From CAYUWG01 sp964448285 (GTDB lineage: Bacteria > Bacteroidota > Ignavibacteria > SZUA-365), in the NCBI GenBank assembly GCA_964448285.1, contig CAYUWG010000129.1, forward strand, positions 1 through 6,766: 6,766 bases of DNA, in the 5' to 3' direction. Under the pieces are notes generated by a model, which did no database searches, had not been told where the DNA came from, and worked only from the letters and a program-made list of their open reading frames with translations. Positions 5,639-6,766 of the stretch are shown here, piece by piece (the stretch's first letter is position 1; the number at the start of each line of letters is the position of its first letter). A program made the translations under genes and the position numbers.

Positions 5639-6766
5639 ATGCAACAGACAACGAATGCCGGCTTTTTAGAGAATCAAGACAGTATGAAAAACCTGCTGAG
5701 AATACTCGGTGCAAAGGCGGAACGGACGAAGCTTGGCGGAGGAACGGCCGCAATCGAGAAGCACCATGCGCGTAAAAAGCTTACCGCTCGTGAGCGTATT
5801 CAGCAACTTCTCGACGCGGGAAGCCCCTTCTTGGAAATCGGACTCTTCGCTGCGGATGGGATGTACAGTGAGTATGGTGGTGCACCATCCGCTGGGACGG
5901 TGTTCGGTATCGGTAAAGTTCATGGACGCAATTGTGTCATTGTAGCGAACGACGCCACGGTGAAGGCCGGGGCATGGTTCCCCATCACAGCAAAGAAGAA
6001 CCTTCGTGCTCAGGAAATCGCACTCGAAAACCGCATCCCGATTGTCTATCTCGTCGATAGCGCAGGCGTATTTCTCCCTCTACAGGATGACATCTTTCCT
6101 GATAAAGAACACTTCGGTCGCATCTTCAGAAACAACGCAGTGATGTCCGCGAAGGGTATCATTCAAATAGCAGCCATAATGGGGCACTGTGTCGCGGGCG
6201 GTGCATACTTGCCGATCATGAGCGATGAAGCGATGATCGTTGAAGGATCGGGGAGCGTGTTTCTTGCCGGTTCACATCTTGTGAAAGCCGCTATCGGTGA
6301 AGAGATTGGAAATGAACAGTTGGGTGGTGCAACGGTCCATTCGGAGATCAGCGGCGTGACCGATTACAAGATGCCGGACGATGAAACCTGCCTTGCAACC
6401 ATTCGATCGATCATCTCCCGCATCGGCAATACACAAACTGCAGGATTCAATCGAACAGAGGCAAAGCCCACCGCACGAACAGTCGATGACATCTATGGCA
6501 TCATTCCAAAAGACCGCAATCGTCCGTTCGATACGCATGAGTTGTTGGAATGCATCGTCGATGCTGGAGAGTTCGACGAGTACAAAGCGCGCTATGGCGC
6601 CAGTCTCATCACCGCTTACACGCGGATCGACGGATGGGCTTGCGGCATCATCGCAAATCAGAGAAGCATCGTGAAAAGCGGGCGGGGTGAGATGCAAATC
6701 GGCGGCGTGATATACAGTGACAGCGCGGATAAAGCCGCGCGGTTCATCATGAATTGCAATCAAAAG
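5639..6766 (+). CDS. Acyl-CoA carboxylase carboxyltransferase (beta) subunit, 3' end missing
   Basis: 376 codons stay open to the right edge; the family is usually about 510-550 residues, so about two thirds is present. The protein transfers carboxyl from biotin to an acyl-CoA in a cytoplasmic complex with a biotin carboxylase/carrier subunit. Visible family segments: GGG...IEKHHARKKLTARERI (33-54), EYGGAPSAGTVFGIGKVHGR (78-97), VANDATVKAGAWFPIT (102-117), YLVDSAGVFLPLQ (137-149), FPDKEHFGRIFRNNAVMSAKGI (153-174), the glycine-rich MGHCVAGGAYLPIMSDEA (181-198), FLAGSHLVKAAIGE (208-221) and LGGATVHSEISGVTDY (228-243). The second crotonase-like lobe begins near 325 and is cut. The pattern is that of methylcrotonyl/propionyl-type subunits, especially the Bacteroidota form; the acyl-CoA substrate cannot be fixed from this. 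The gene is divergent from the ABC gene; partner subunits, if clustered, lie to the right. Confidence 0.93.
   Translation, partial: MQQTTNAGFLENQDSMKNLLRILGAKAERTKLGGGTAAIEKHHARKKLTARERIQQLLDAGSPFLEIGLFAADGMYSEYGGAPSAGTVFGIGKVHGRNCVIVANDATVKAGAWFPITAKKNLRAQEIALENRIPIVYLVDSAGVFLPLQDDIFPDKEHFGRIFRNNAVMSAKGIIQIAAIMGHCVAGGAYLPIMSDEAMIVEGSGSVFLAGSHLVKAAIGEEIGNEQLGGATVHSEISGVTDYKMPDDETCLATIRSIISRIGNTQTAGFNRTEAKPTARTVDDIYGIIPKDRNRPFDTHELLECIVDAGEFDEYKARYGASLITAYTRIDGWACGIIANQRSIVKSGRGEMQIGGVIYSDSADKAARFIMNCNQK

Noticed and set aside
5684..5686. Alternative carboxyltransferase start at Met16
   Set aside because: It lacks a ribosome binding site as good as AAGGA before 5639, although the first 15 residues are not conserved and this start cannot be fully excluded.
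6272..6763. 163-codon minus-strand open frame opposite the carboxyltransferase gene
   Set aside because: The plus-strand frame is a clear carboxyltransferase along the whole stretch; the antisense frame has no recognisable features.
1..6766. CRISPR array, tRNA/rRNA, insertion sequence, phage or defence genes
   Set aside because: No spaced direct repeats, cloverleaf-like elements, transposase or integrase motifs or terminal repeats were seen on either strand. All substantial coding is assigned to five recognisable genes, so I found no evidence of an undescribed system.

Overview
The window looks like ordinary chromosomal DNA from a member of the Bacteroidota/Chlorobiota (FCB) group, with roughly balanced GC. 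The best taxonomic clue is the C-terminus of the 1000-residue protease. It carries the NFPNPFNPST-type motif, then a short beta-sandwich ending in IYTYEL...KKMVLMK, which is the type IX secretion sorting domain of this phylum group. The carboxyltransferase on the right also resembles the Bacteroidota form of the enzyme. Some genes have a clear Shine-Dalgarno sequence (AAGGA, AGAGGT) and others have none. That suits an Ignavibacteria-, Kapabacteria- or Chlorobi-like lineage at least as well as Bacteroidia, but I cannot place it more closely.

Layout: four genes lie on the minus strand and one on the plus strand. Reading the minus strand from right to left: an OppD/DppD-type peptide ABC transporter ATPase (5514 to 4522); a large secreted M36/M4-like metalloprotease (4390 to 1388) followed by a strong intrinsic terminator (1341-1372); then a two-gene unit made of a lipoprotein of the glutaminyl cyclase branch of peptidase family M28 (1309 to 308) and the 5' part of prmA, ribosomal protein L11 methyltransferase (311 to the left edge). 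These last two share a 4-base ATGA stop/start overlap. On the plus strand, the carboxyltransferase subunit of an acyl-CoA carboxylase (5639 to the right edge, truncated) is transcribed away from the ABC gene across a 124-bp intergenic region. There is no gene-free stretch longer than about 130 bases.

Functional reading: three neighbouring genes fit extracellular protein use and surface maturation. The protease would be exported by type IX secretion to degrade proteins, the ABC ATPase would energise uptake of peptides, and the cyclase-like lipoprotein would act on protein or peptide N-termini in the periplasm or at the cell surface. Only proximity and family knowledge support this link; the terminator shows they are not one operon. 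prmA and the carboxylase are housekeeping or central-metabolism genes.

I found no CRISPR array, tRNA, rRNA, insertion sequence, phage gene or convincing new system. The observations most worth following up are the small regulatory structures: two perfect inverted repeats in the two promoter regions, and a terminator that leaves only 31 bp for a promoter ahead of the M28 gene, which suggests a near-leaderless message. The protease's multidomain architecture is also of interest.
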